15,583 bases of DNA. It comes from Bacteroidales bacterium UBA2714 (GTDB lineage: Bacteria > Bacteroidota > Bacteroidia > Bacteroidales > P3). The position numbers and the translations under genes are program-made. Below the pieces are notes generated by a model. The model was not told where the DNA came from. It did not search any database and saw nothing but the letters and a program-made list of their open reading frames with translations. This document shows, in pieces, positions 7,525-14,278 of this stretch (position 1 is its first letter; the number at the start of each line of letters is the position of its first letter). Where the stretch lies: NCBI GenBank assembly GCA_002354035.1, contig DEKU01000032.1, positions 3,132 to 18,714 on the forward strand. The letters run 5' to 3'.

Positions 7525-7977
7525 CTACCACTCCAAGGGGTCGGGCAGGATGTTGCCGTCGGTCATCGGGCTGTCAGCCTCGCCAAAGGCATTGGCCTTA
7601 TACTGGATGCAGAGCATCGTCAGGTTCTTGTTGCCCGTGTTTTTAAGCGCACGGCGGCCTTCGGGTCCGACCCGCACCACTGTGCCTTCGCTGACCGGGA
7701 ATTGCTCACCGTCCACCTGATAGGTACCTTCCCCTTTCAGGATGAAATACAGCTCCTCATGGGTCTTGTGGGTGTGGAGGAAACCGCTGTCCTGTCCCGG
7801 CACGAGCGTCTGGAACGAAAGCTCACTGCCCGTCGTGCCCAGAGCCTGCCCGACAAACACCTTGCCCTGAATAACTTGGGGTCCCATCGGGAGTTCGTGC
7901 TCTATAATCTGATCCAAAGTGCCTACATTTACAGCGGTGTAGTTCTTCCCGCTCTTGATTGTCTCGATTGTTCTCAT
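7525..7977 (-). CDS. Cupin-domain protein
   Basis: The 150-residue product is a single small cupin beta-barrel. Motif 1 is clear: H68-T-H70-K-T-H-E-E-L with G82, giving two His and a Glu as metal ligands. Motif 2 (P105-E-G107...N113) carries Ala110 where the third His ligand normally lies, so metal binding may be altered. There is no signal peptide, so it should act in the cytoplasm. The substrate is not evident; family members include sugar isomerases, dioxygenases and ligand-binding proteins. It is monocistronic, with a strong promoter just upstream, and diverges from the btuB operon across a 470-bp intergenic region. Confidence 0.88.
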   Translation of the reverse strand: MRTIETIKSGKNYTAVNVGTLDQIIEHELPMGPQVIQGKVFVGQALGTTGSELSFQTLVPGQDSGFLHTHKTHEELYFILKGEGTYQVDGEQFPVSEGTVVRVGPEGRRALKNTGNKNLTMLCIQYKANAFGEADSPMTDGNILPDPLEW

Positions 7978-8004
7978 TGTGCTTGATTTTTTTTATTTTC
8001 GATG

Positions 8005-8035
8005 CAAAGATACGGCTTTTTTTTCATTCCACAAG
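8005..8035 (-). promoter_or_regulatory. Promoter of the cupin gene
   Basis: On the minus strand a perfect -7 box TATCTTTG (8005-8012) and a -33-like CTTG (8032-8035) are separated by 19 bases. Transcription should start near 7998, giving a leader of about 20 bases before the ATG at 7977. Confidence 0.8.
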
Positions 8036-8055
8036 CAGCATACAACCCTGTTCGC

Positions 8056-8075
8056 TACTTACCTCCGGGTAAGTA
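8056..8075. repeat. 8-bp inverted repeat, candidate operator
   Basis: TACTTACC and GGTAAGTA are perfect inverted halves separated by TCCG. The palindrome lies 20 bases upstream of the -33 element of the cupin promoter and about 155 bases upstream of the btuB -7 box. It has no T-run, so a regulatory protein site is more likely than a terminator. Ends of the form TACT...AGTA recall operators of the HxlR/DUF24 family, and one such regulator is encoded at 3555-3929. Confidence 0.5.
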
Positions 8076-8230
8076 ACGGCAAAAGGGTTGGTTTTCTGCC
8101 CGCCAGCATTTAACAGTATTTAATCTTTTCGCGCCCTGCCCGCACCGCATTATTGCCCTATTTTCTCATCCCGACATCCCTCTTTTACACCCTTTTGCAA
8201 CCCGTGCCTCACCATGTGGATTTTTCTTCG

Positions 8231-8238
8231 TATCTTTG
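8231..8238 (+). promoter_or_regulatory. -7 box of the btuB-btuG operon promoter
   Basis: A perfect TATCTTTG lies seven bases before the first base of the riboswitch P1 stem (8244), placing the transcription start at the aptamer's beginning. No TTTG is seen 19-20 bases upstream, so the -33 element is weak or degenerate. Confidence 0.7.
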
Positions 8239-8243
8239 CAGCC

Positions 8244-8409
8244 GGTTTGGTCGCCATAGGGGCGTGAAAAGGGAATGCCGTGCAAGTCGGCAACAGTCCC
8301 GCTGCTGTAAGTCCTTTCATGCGATGTTCACCCCGCAAAGCCACTGTGTTGCCCGCTGCATCATGGGAAGGCCGAACACCGCAGGACAAGTCAGAAGACC
8401 TGCCAAGCC
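8244..8409 (+). promoter_or_regulatory. Cobalamin (B12) riboswitch
   Basis: The leader matches the cobalamin aptamer throughout. P1 is GGTTTGG (8244-8250) pairing with CCAAGCC (8403-8409) with one G-U. The core contains GGGAATGCCGTGCAAGTC, then ACAGTCCCGCTGCTGTAAGTC, the GCCACTG segment, GGGAAGGC, and the conserved B12 box AAGTCAGAAGACCTGCC near the 3' end. It ends 39 bases before the btuB ATG. In between lie the complementary CGTTT/AAACG, the palindrome CCTCGAGG and a GAGGAAAGG that could serve as ribosome site, a likely expression platform acting on translation or early termination. Adenosyl- or other cobalamin binding should repress btuB and btuG. Confidence 0.95.
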
Positions 8410-8448
8410 ACGTTTTTAAACGACCTCGAGGAAAGGTACGCAAAAAAG

Positions 8449-10482
8449 ATGAAATATCGACATATACTCCTATATCTTATATGCATGGGCAGCCTGGCCG
8501 CCGTCCATGCCCAGGACACCGTCAGGCGTGCCGTGACCCTGCCCGTCGTCACGGTCATCCAGGCCAACAGCCGTCCGGAAACCATCAAAACTCAGACCCC
8601 CACGCAAGTGGCCTCGGCCGAGAAAATAGAACAGCTGGGCGATGCACAGCTCAGCGATGTGCTGCGCCGCATGGTCGGAGTCACCATCAAAGACTATGGC
8701 GGCCTCGGCGGCATCAAGACCGTCTCCGCCCGCGGGCTGGGCAGCCAGTTCAGCACACTCACCATCGACGGCGTCGCCGTCACCGACTGCCAGAACGGGC
8801 AAGTGGACCTCGGCCGCTACATGCTGGGCAACAGCAGCTATATATCGCTCTCCAATGGCCAGATGGACAACACGCTCAACTCTGCCCGCGCCCTTTCGTC
8901 CGGAAGCATCATCAACATGGAAACCCATGAGCCCGAATTTGGCTCCCGGCCCTTCAACCTGCGGCTGGGCCTCGAAGGGGGCTCGTTCGGTCTCCTCTCC
9001 CCCACCCTCTCGTTCGAGAAGCAGATAAACCGTCGCCTCTCCCTCTCCTTGTGGGGGAATTACCTCCGCTCCGAAGGCAACTATCCGTTTACTCTATACT
9101 ATACTCCTGGCCGCACCGACAGTTGTTCGCGCGAGACGCGCCAAAACTCCCAAATCCGTATCGCCACCGCCGATGCCAACCTCTTCTATCGTATCGACAG
9201 CCGCAATCGTTTCCATTTCAAAGCCCATTACATGAATGGCTTCCATGCCCTCCCCGGACCCGTCATCTACTACACCGCGCGGGGGTCGGAGCACAGCGAG
9301 GAACAACTGTTCTTCTCCCAAGCCCGTTTCCGCCATAATGGTTCCCACTGGGATGTGCAGCTCTTGGCCAAATACCAGCAGAGCGAGGACATCTATGTCG
9401 ACACCGCCGCCTTCAGCATAGGCACCCTCCGCAACCAATACAACCAACAGGAAGCCTACCTCTCTCAAACCCTCCGCTACCACACAGGCAACACCTACCG
9501 TGATTTCCTCAACATCAGTTTCTCTGCCGACGAATCCGTCAGCCATCTTCTCAGCAACCTCAGCAAGCACAACGACGTGCTTCGGCTTTCGGCCTTGGGG
9601 GCCTTGTCGGCCGAATATGTCGCGCACCTTGTCCCTCGTTTCGACGGTGTCCGCGCCAGCGTAAGCCTTCTCGGCACTTGGATTAAAGACTCCGAACTCG
9701 GTATCAACACCTCTCCTTACCAGCGTCTCTCCCCCTACTTTGGCCTCACCTGGCCCCTACGGCGGTTCACCCTCCGCTATTTCTTTAAAGAGAACTACCG
9801 TGTCCCCACCTTCAACGAGCTTTACTACTACACCGTCGGCCATTCCCTCCGTCCCGAAAAAGCCATGCAGCACAACCTGGGCCTCACCTATCAAGGCAAC
9901 CCCGTCCACCTGTCCGACGCCGTGCTGGCCTACACCTCCACCGCCGACATCTACTTCAACCGCGTCAGCGACAAGATTGTGGCCATCCCCATGCAGAACA
10001 TGTACCTCTGGTCCATGATCAACATGGGCAAAGTCCAAATCCTTGGTCTCGACCTCACAGCCAATGCCACCTTCCAGAACTACGATTTCCCCCGCACACG
10101 CATCGACCTCAGCCTTGGCTACACCTACCAGTATGCCGTCGACCGCACCGACCCCACCAGCAAGACATTCGGCCACCAAATTCCCTACACGCCCCGCCAT
10201 AGCGGCAACGCCACCCTCACCGCCGTCACCCCATGGGTCGACCTGGGGCTTTCCCTCATGCTTGTAGGCCATCGCTTCGCCAAACAGCAAAACACTCCCG
10301 CCAGCCGGGTGGCAGGCTATGCCGACCAAGGCGTCACCCTCAGCCGCACCTTCTACATCGGCAACACCCAGCTCAAAGCCAAAATCCAAGTCCTCAACCT
10401 GTTCAATGCCCAATACGAAGTAGTCAAGAACTACCCCATGATGGGGCGCAACTACCGCATTGGCCTAACCTGGACGCTTTAG
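8449..10482 (+). CDS. btuB: BtuB-like TonB-dependent outer-membrane cobalamin receptor
   Basis: The 677-residue protein imports corrinoids across the outer membrane using TonB energy. It has a signal peptide (cleavage after VHA, residue 21), a TonB-box-like LPVVTVI (31-37), an N-terminal plug (about 45-160, with SDVLRRMVGVTIKDYGG, VSARGLGSQFSTLTIDGV and NGQVDLG), and a 22-strand barrel rich in alternating aromatic residues ending in IGLTWTL. It lacks the N-terminal carboxypeptidase-like domain of SusC proteins, as expected for BtuB. The cobalamin riboswitch immediately upstream and the BtuG gene 40 bases downstream make the substrate assignment strong. The ATG at 8449 is the only start that gives a signal peptide. 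Confidence 0.93.
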   Translation: MKYRHILLYLICMGSLAAVHAQDTVRRAVTLPVVTVIQANSRPETIKTQTPTQVASAEKIEQLGDAQLSDVLRRMVGVTIKDYGGLGGIKTVSARGLGSQFSTLTIDGVAVTDCQNGQVDLGRYMLGNSSYISLSNGQMDNTLNSARALSSGSIINMETHEPEFGSRPFNLRLGLEGGSFGLLSPTLSFEKQINRRLSLSLWGNYLRSEGNYPFTLYYTPGRTDSCSRETRQNSQIRIATADANLFYRIDSRNRFHFKAHYMNGFHALPGPVIYYTARGSEHSEEQLFFSQARFRHNGSHWDVQLLAKYQQSEDIYVDTAAFSIGTLRNQYNQQEAYLSQTLRYHTGNTYRDFLNISFSADESVSHLLSNLSKHNDVLRLSALGALSAEYVAHLVPRFDGVRASVSLLGTWIKDSELGINTSPYQRLSPYFGLTWPLRRFTLRYFFKENYRVPTFNELYYYTVGHSLRPEKAMQHNLGLTYQGNPVHLSDAVLAYTSTADIYFNRVSDKIVAIPMQNMYLWSMINMGKVQILGLDLTANATFQNYDFPRTRIDLSLGYTYQYAVDRTDPTSKTFGHQIPYTPRHSGNATLTAVTPWVDLGLSLMLVGHRFAKQQNTPASRVAGYADQGVTLSRTFYIGNTQLKAKIQVLNLFNAQYEVVKNYPMMGRNYRIGLTWTL

Positions 10483-10522
10483 CCGTTCCCCTATCCGCAA
10501 TAATCATCAATAAAATTAATAC

Positions 10523-11584
10523 ATGAAACAGCACATTCTCACATTCCTGGCATTATCCATCCTTCTGCTCAACGGTTGCAAAAAAGACCCCGCTCCCGTT
10601 CCCGACAACCCCTCGGACCCCCACGTTCCGGCCTTCCTCCTCAACGAAGGCTCCTGGGGTGGAAACGACGCCGAAATCAGTCTCCTCGACCTCAACAGCG
10701 ACTCCGTCACCCTCGACTGGTTCAGTGCCGCCAACGGCCGTGGCATCGGCGACCTTGCCCAAGACCTCGTCCGCTACGGCAGCCGCCTTTACGCCACCGT
10801 CTTCACCTCCAACACCGTCGAGGTCATCGACCCCGCCACCGGGCGCAGCATCAAACAAATCAACATGGGCACCCGGGGGCCCCGCTACATTGCCCCCCTC
10901 AATGGCAAAATCTACGTCACCTGCTACGACAAATCCGTAGTCCGCATCGACACCCTCACCCTCGCCATCGAAGCCTCATGCCCCCTCAGCGGCATGCAAC
11001 CCGAACAGCTCTGTGTCCTCGGCGAAAACCTCTATGTCTGCAACAGCTGGCAATACGATGCCAACGGCAACTCCATCTTCGACAGCACTGTCTCCGTGGT
11101 CAATCTCAACTCCTTCTCCGAAACCGGGAAAATCACCGTGGGCCACAACCCCAACCGCATCAAAAGCCTTGACAGCCATCGCTTCATCGTCTCCTGCTCA
11201 GGCGACTACGCTGCCCACCCCGCCCAAACCCTCATCGTCGACATCGACAACAATTCCCAACAACCACTTCCCGTGGCGGCCACCAACTTCGACATCCACA
11301 ACAACCACATCTACCTCTACAACACCTCCTACAACGAGCAGAACCTCCCCTATGCCTCCTTCTTCCGCATCGACCTCAACACCCTCCAGGCACAGCCCTT
11401 CCTCCAAAACTACAGCTCCACCCTCTCCTACGCCTACAGCATCAACATCCATCCCGCCACCGGCAACATCTACATCTGCAACAGCCCCTACACCTCCAAC
11501 GCCGACATCTACACCTTCAGTCCCGACGGCTCTCTCATCCGCAAGGTCGAGGGAGGAGTCCTCTCCTCAAAAGTCGTCTTCTGA
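10523..11584 (+). CDS. btuG: BtuG-like surface beta-propeller B12-binding lipoprotein
   Basis: The 353-residue protein has a lipoprotein signal (MKQHILTFLALSILLLNGC, lipid on Cys19) and a YncE/DUF5074-type seven-bladed beta-propeller. Blade motifs such as VEVIDPATG, YVTCYDKSVVRIDTLTL, VSVVNLNSFSETGKITVG and INIHPATGNIYICN recur. In gut Bacteroides, BtuG captures cobalamin with extreme affinity at the cell surface and sits as a lid on BtuB; the order btuB then btuG is the same here. The sequence after the lipid Cys (KKDPAPVPDNPSDP) fits a flexible tether. It shares the riboswitch-controlled transcript. The name rests on fold type and context, not on visible binding residues. Confidence 0.85.
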   Translation: MKQHILTFLALSILLLNGCKKDPAPVPDNPSDPHVPAFLLNEGSWGGNDAEISLLDLNSDSVTLDWFSAANGRGIGDLAQDLVRYGSRLYATVFTSNTVEVIDPATGRSIKQINMGTRGPRYIAPLNGKIYVTCYDKSVVRIDTLTLAIEASCPLSGMQPEQLCVLGENLYVCNSWQYDANGNSIFDSTVSVVNLNSFSETGKITVGHNPNRIKSLDSHRFIVSCSGDYAAHPAQTLIVDIDNNSQQPLPVAATNFDIHNNHIYLYNTSYNEQNLPYASFFRIDLNTLQAQPFLQNYSSTLSYAYSINIHPATGNIYICNSPYTSNADIYTFSPDGSLIRKVEGGVLSSKVVF

Positions 11585-11593
11585 CAAACTTTT

Positions 11594-11623
11594 TTTGTAT
11601 ATAAAAAAAAAGTTGTATCTTTG
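11594..11623 (+). promoter_or_regulatory. Promoter of the outer-membrane-protein operon
   Basis: A -33 TTTG (11594-11597) and a perfect -7 TATCTTTG (11616-11623) are separated by 18 bases, one below the usual spacing. Transcription should start near 11630, about 70 bases before the ATG at 11700. The region also forms an A/T-only 10-bp inverted repeat (AACTTTTTTT at 11587-11596 with AAAAAAAGTT at 11605-11614) straight after the btuG stop, which could help end the btuBG transcript. Confidence 0.78.
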
Positions 11624-11666
11624 CATGTTCAAAATTATGCCCAAAAACATAGTTTGAACATGCAAA
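11620..11666. repeat. 14-bp perfect inverted repeat at the operon start
   Basis: TTTGCATGTTCAAA (11620-11633) and TTTGAACATGCAAA (11653-11666) are perfect inverted copies around a 19-base AT-rich spacer. The left arm overlaps the second half of the -7 box and the predicted transcription start; the right arm lies in the leader. It could be a paired operator for a dimeric regulator or, for the transcribed part, a leader hairpin. Confidence 0.7.
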
Positions 11667-11699
11667 CTTTATTCATATCGAAACAATAAAATATTATAA

Positions 11700-12554
11700 A
11701 TGAAAAGAATATTCCTCGCCCTCGCCTTGGCCGCTTTCGCTTTCTCAGCCAATGCACAGTTCATCATCAGCGCCAACTTCGGCGGCAGCAAATTCTCCGG
11801 CGACACCTCCATCCACACTCAGGTATCTGTCGCCACCAGTTCCGAAAACGACACCATTATCTACCCAACCGCCACCACCAACCTCACCGCCGGCCTCAAA
11901 CTCGGCTACAAATTCGGTAAAGCACAAGTCGGTGTCGCCGGTTCCTATTCCATGTATTCACTGGAGAACCAACCCCTCGACCCCACCATCATCCCCATGG
12001 TAAGCTCCCAATTCCCAAACCGCTGGACCTCTACGGGTACCATGAGCTCCAAATACGCCTCCTACACCATCTCCCCCTACTTCCGCTACGACCTCATCAC
12101 CGCTGGCGACATTGCCCTCTTTGTCGAGCTCAACCTCTTCTACACCGCCACCCTCAACCCTGTGGTGCAAGAGGCCCATGTCTACAACTACATCACCATC
12201 AATCCCTCCATCGGCTTTCCTCTCGACACCACCAATGCCGATATCCCCCGCACCACCACTCAGCTCGGTGCCCGCATCATCCCCGGCATCTCCTGGCAAC
12301 TCTCCAAACATGCCGGCATAGAGCTCTACATGGACTTCCTCTCGCTGGCCTACACCCGCACCGTCTCCAAACGCGTAGACCTCAACTACCAATTCAATAT
12401 CACCCCCATGGGCGAATTTGAAGGTCTCACATACACCACCACCACCACTTCCTCCACCACCACCGAAATCAAAGGTGGCCTCACCGGCACCCCCCTCCTC
12501 ACCGAGCAAGGCATAAACAACTGGGTCCGCGCAGGTTTTTATTTCACCTTCTAA
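11700..12554 (+). CDS. Outer-membrane beta-barrel protein (first of a tandem pair)
   Basis: The 284-residue protein has a signal peptide (cleavage after SANA, residue 19). It is built of alternating polar/apolar strands and ends WVRAGFYFTF, with the C-terminal Phe read by the BAM machinery, so an outer-membrane barrel of roughly 8-12 strands is expected. It is a paralogue of the next gene: shared blocks are AQF-x2-SA-x2-GG, KFG-x2-QVGV/QIGV, ISPYFRYDLI/ISPYLRYELI, PGISWQLS/PGLSWQLS and NWVR-x-GF-x-YTF-like ends. Residues 246-255 are almost all Thr (TTTTTSSTTT), probably a surface loop. Function and substrate are unknown. It is the first gene of a plus-strand operon. Confidence 0.85.
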   Translation: MKRIFLALALAAFAFSANAQFIISANFGGSKFSGDTSIHTQVSVATSSENDTIIYPTATTNLTAGLKLGYKFGKAQVGVAGSYSMYSLENQPLDPTIIPMVSSQFPNRWTSTGTMSSKYASYTISPYFRYDLITAGDIALFVELNLFYTATLNPVVQEAHVYNYITINPSIGFPLDTTNADIPRTTTQLGARIIPGISWQLSKHAGIELYMDFLSLAYTRTVSKRVDLNYQFNITPMGEFEGLTYTTTTTSSTTTEIKGGLTGTPLLTEQGINNWVRAGFYFTF

Positions 12555-12567
12555 GACATCCTGAATC

Positions 12568-13431
12568 ATGAAAAAAATACTCCTCACCCTCGCCCTACTC
12601 CTCACTGCACAGCTGGTCTCAGCCCAGTTCGTAGTCAGTGCGCAGTTAGGTGGCTCCTTCTCGCAAGGCTCCTCATCGTTCGAAACTCGCTACGATGGCC
12701 CCAGTCCCATCACCGGCTTAGACACCACCATCATCGACACCGGTAGCTTCCGTCCCGACAAACCTCTCTCGCTCTCCATCGGTGGCAAATTCGGCTACCA
12801 AATGGGCAAACTCCAGATCGGCGTTGCCGCCATGTTCGGATTCTCCCAATCCAAAGGCGAATTCACAGTCGAGGAGTTCCAACTTCGCCACCCCACCTTC
12901 GAGGCCATCCGCATCCGTCCTCCTCACGACTCATTAGTTGGCAACTATTCCGAATACCGCACCCAATTCTCCATCTCCCCCTACCTCCGCTACGAACTCA
13001 TTCAGCTCGGCGACATCGCTTTCTTTGCCGAACTCGATGCCTATTTCAGCAAAGTCAACACCTCCAACCGCCACGAATACCTCGACTGGGTCCGCCGCGA
13101 AATGCGCTACACCATCGACACTTCCTACAACATCCCCGAATCCTCCGTCTCCTACGGAGTCAAGATTCTGCCCGGTCTCAGCTGGCAGCTCTCGCCCAAA
13201 TGCTATGTCGACCTCTATCTCGACATACTGGCCTTCAGCATCGACCGCACCATCCTCTCCCGCACCACCGTCATTGAGGAATACGACTATACCACCACTC
13301 CCCGCGTCCTCTCGCGCGTCACCACCTACGACCTCAAAGCCACTACCGACGAAATCGGTTTCGGCATCAACGGCTCTCCCCTCAACACCGGTAAGAACTG
13401 GGTACGCGTAGGCTTCAATTACACCTTCTAA
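12568..13431 (+). CDS. Outer-membrane beta-barrel protein (second of a tandem pair)
   Basis: The 287-residue paralogue starts 13 bases after the preceding gene. It has a signal peptide (cleavage after LVSA, residue 19), mature start QFVVSAQLGGSF and barrel blocks GGKFGYQMGKLQIGVA, FSISPYLRYELI, GDIAFFAELDAYF, ILPGLSWQLS and a C-terminal NWVRVGFNYTF. The pair diverges most in the predicted outer loops, as expected if they bind different partners. It lacks the Thr tract of its neighbour. No specific transport function can be named. The tight spacing implies co-transcription and coordinated amounts. Confidence 0.85.
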   Translation: MKKILLTLALLLTAQLVSAQFVVSAQLGGSFSQGSSSFETRYDGPSPITGLDTTIIDTGSFRPDKPLSLSIGGKFGYQMGKLQIGVAAMFGFSQSKGEFTVEEFQLRHPTFEAIRIRPPHDSLVGNYSEYRTQFSISPYLRYELIQLGDIAFFAELDAYFSKVNTSNRHEYLDWVRREMRYTIDTSYNIPESSVSYGVKILPGLSWQLSPKCYVDLYLDILAFSIDRTILSRTTVIEEYDYTTTPRVLSRVTTYDLKATTDEIGFGINGSPLNTGKNWVRVGFNYTF

Positions 13432-13442
13432 CACCCCGCCGC

Positions 13443-14255
13443 ATCAAACATCTACGGCTTCTGGCAGCCTGCCTGCTCCTCCCCCTTTCCCTCACGGCCC
13501 AACAGCCTGTTGTCCAGCCTTTGTCGGCATGGCTGCCCTCCACCGTCCAGTTGCACGGCAGCACCCAAGGCCTGGCCCTCTACCTCGACCACGCCGTCAT
13601 GCTGCGCCATGGGGGACAATGCGTGATTCTCAACCTCAACGACCCCACCGCCACCGCCGTCCTACAGCTCGACAGCAACCGCACCCACTGCAACAACGCC
13701 TCCTTCGCCCGGCTGCGGCCCTATGCCGACCCCTTCCCCCTCCTCTACATCTCCAGCTGTTTTGGCGACAAAGCATGTCTCGTCACCCGCATCACCCCCA
13801 CCGGCTCCACCCTTTTGCAACGTATCGTCTATCAATCCGACGCCTTCCCCGTGGCTCAGGACTGGTGTCTCGACCCCGACAGCAACTACCTCTACGCCTT
13901 TGGCGGCCGCAAAGGCGGCCCCATGTTCCTCAAGAAATTCCGTCTGCCCGGCATCCACCAGCCCCGCGTCATTCTCACCGACAGCGACGTGCTGCAAACC
14001 ATACCCGTCAACTGCGTCAAAGTAGCCCAAGGCAGCAAAATCAGCAACGGCTACGCCTATCTGCCCGACGGCGACAGCCCCGGCCACTACTGGCTGCACA
14101 TCATCCACCTGGCCTCCGGCCGCGAAGTGCACACCATCGACCTCAACCCCTTAGGCCTCGAACCCGAAGGCATCGACATCCAAGGCCCTTGGATCTACAT
14201 CAGTTTCAACACCCCCGACCCAGCCGACAACTGCATCTACCGTTTCCGCCGATAA
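13443..14255 (+). CDS. Exported propeller-like protein with apparent AUC start
   Basis: The frame has no ATG, GTG or TTG where it should begin. The first such codon is a TTG at 13521, inside the mature part. Yet from ATC at 13443 the translation is a perfect signal peptide: IKHLRLLAACLLLPLSLTA, then QQPVVQP. It lies 11 bases after the previous stop, just where this operon's genes start. Either AUC is used as start, or ATG has mutated (or been misread) to ATC. The roughly 250-residue mature part has repeated strand motifs typical of beta-propellers (VILNLNDP, WCLDPDSNYLYAFGG, GLEPEGIDIQGPWIYISF) and several cysteines. No enzymatic motif is recognised. It is followed 23 bases later by the DUF3298 gene. 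Confidence 0.7.
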   Translation: MKHLRLLAACLLLPLSLTAQQPVVQPLSAWLPSTVQLHGSTQGLALYLDHAVMLRHGGQCVILNLNDPTATAVLQLDSNRTHCNNASFARLRPYADPFPLLYISSCFGDKACLVTRITPTGSTLLQRIVYQSDAFPVAQDWCLDPDSNYLYAFGGRKGGPMFLKKFRLPGIHQPRVILTDSDVLQTIPVNCVKVAQGSKISNGYAYLPDGDSPGHYWLHIIHLASGREVHTIDLNPLGLEPEGIDIQGPWIYISFNTPDPADNCIYRFRR

Positions 14256-14278
14256 CAGGACAATTGCACTAAACAATT

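Noticed and set aside
8280..8930. 216-residue plus-strand open frame starting in the riboswitch
   Set aside because: It covers the cobalamin aptamer and then runs out of frame through btuB; the translation is Arg/Pro/His-rich with no family character.
9757..10413. 218-residue minus-strand open frame inside btuB
   Set aside because: Same mirror effect of C-ending codons; no domain, and it is fully covered by a clear TonB receptor.
11620..11666. Invertible promoter flanked by inverted repeats
   Set aside because: Bacteroidales invertible promoters lie between the repeats; here the -33 box and most of the -7 box lie outside and the spacer is only 19 bases.
11958..12605. 215-residue open frame on the minus strand opposite the first barrel gene
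   Set aside because: Its Gly/Val/Asp/Glu-rich low-complexity translation is the mirror of C-rich codons on the plus strand; the plus-strand gene has a signal peptide and a paralogue.
13521..14255. TTG at 13521 as the real start of the propeller-like protein
   Set aside because: It would discard an intact in-frame signal peptide just upstream and leave a 90-base gap unlike the tight spacing of the operon.
13529..14272. Alternative 247-residue plus-strand frame beginning with ATG at 13529
   Set aside because: It is almost entirely Arg, Pro and His and has no signal peptide, whereas the overlapping frame from 13443 has a signal peptide and propeller motifs.
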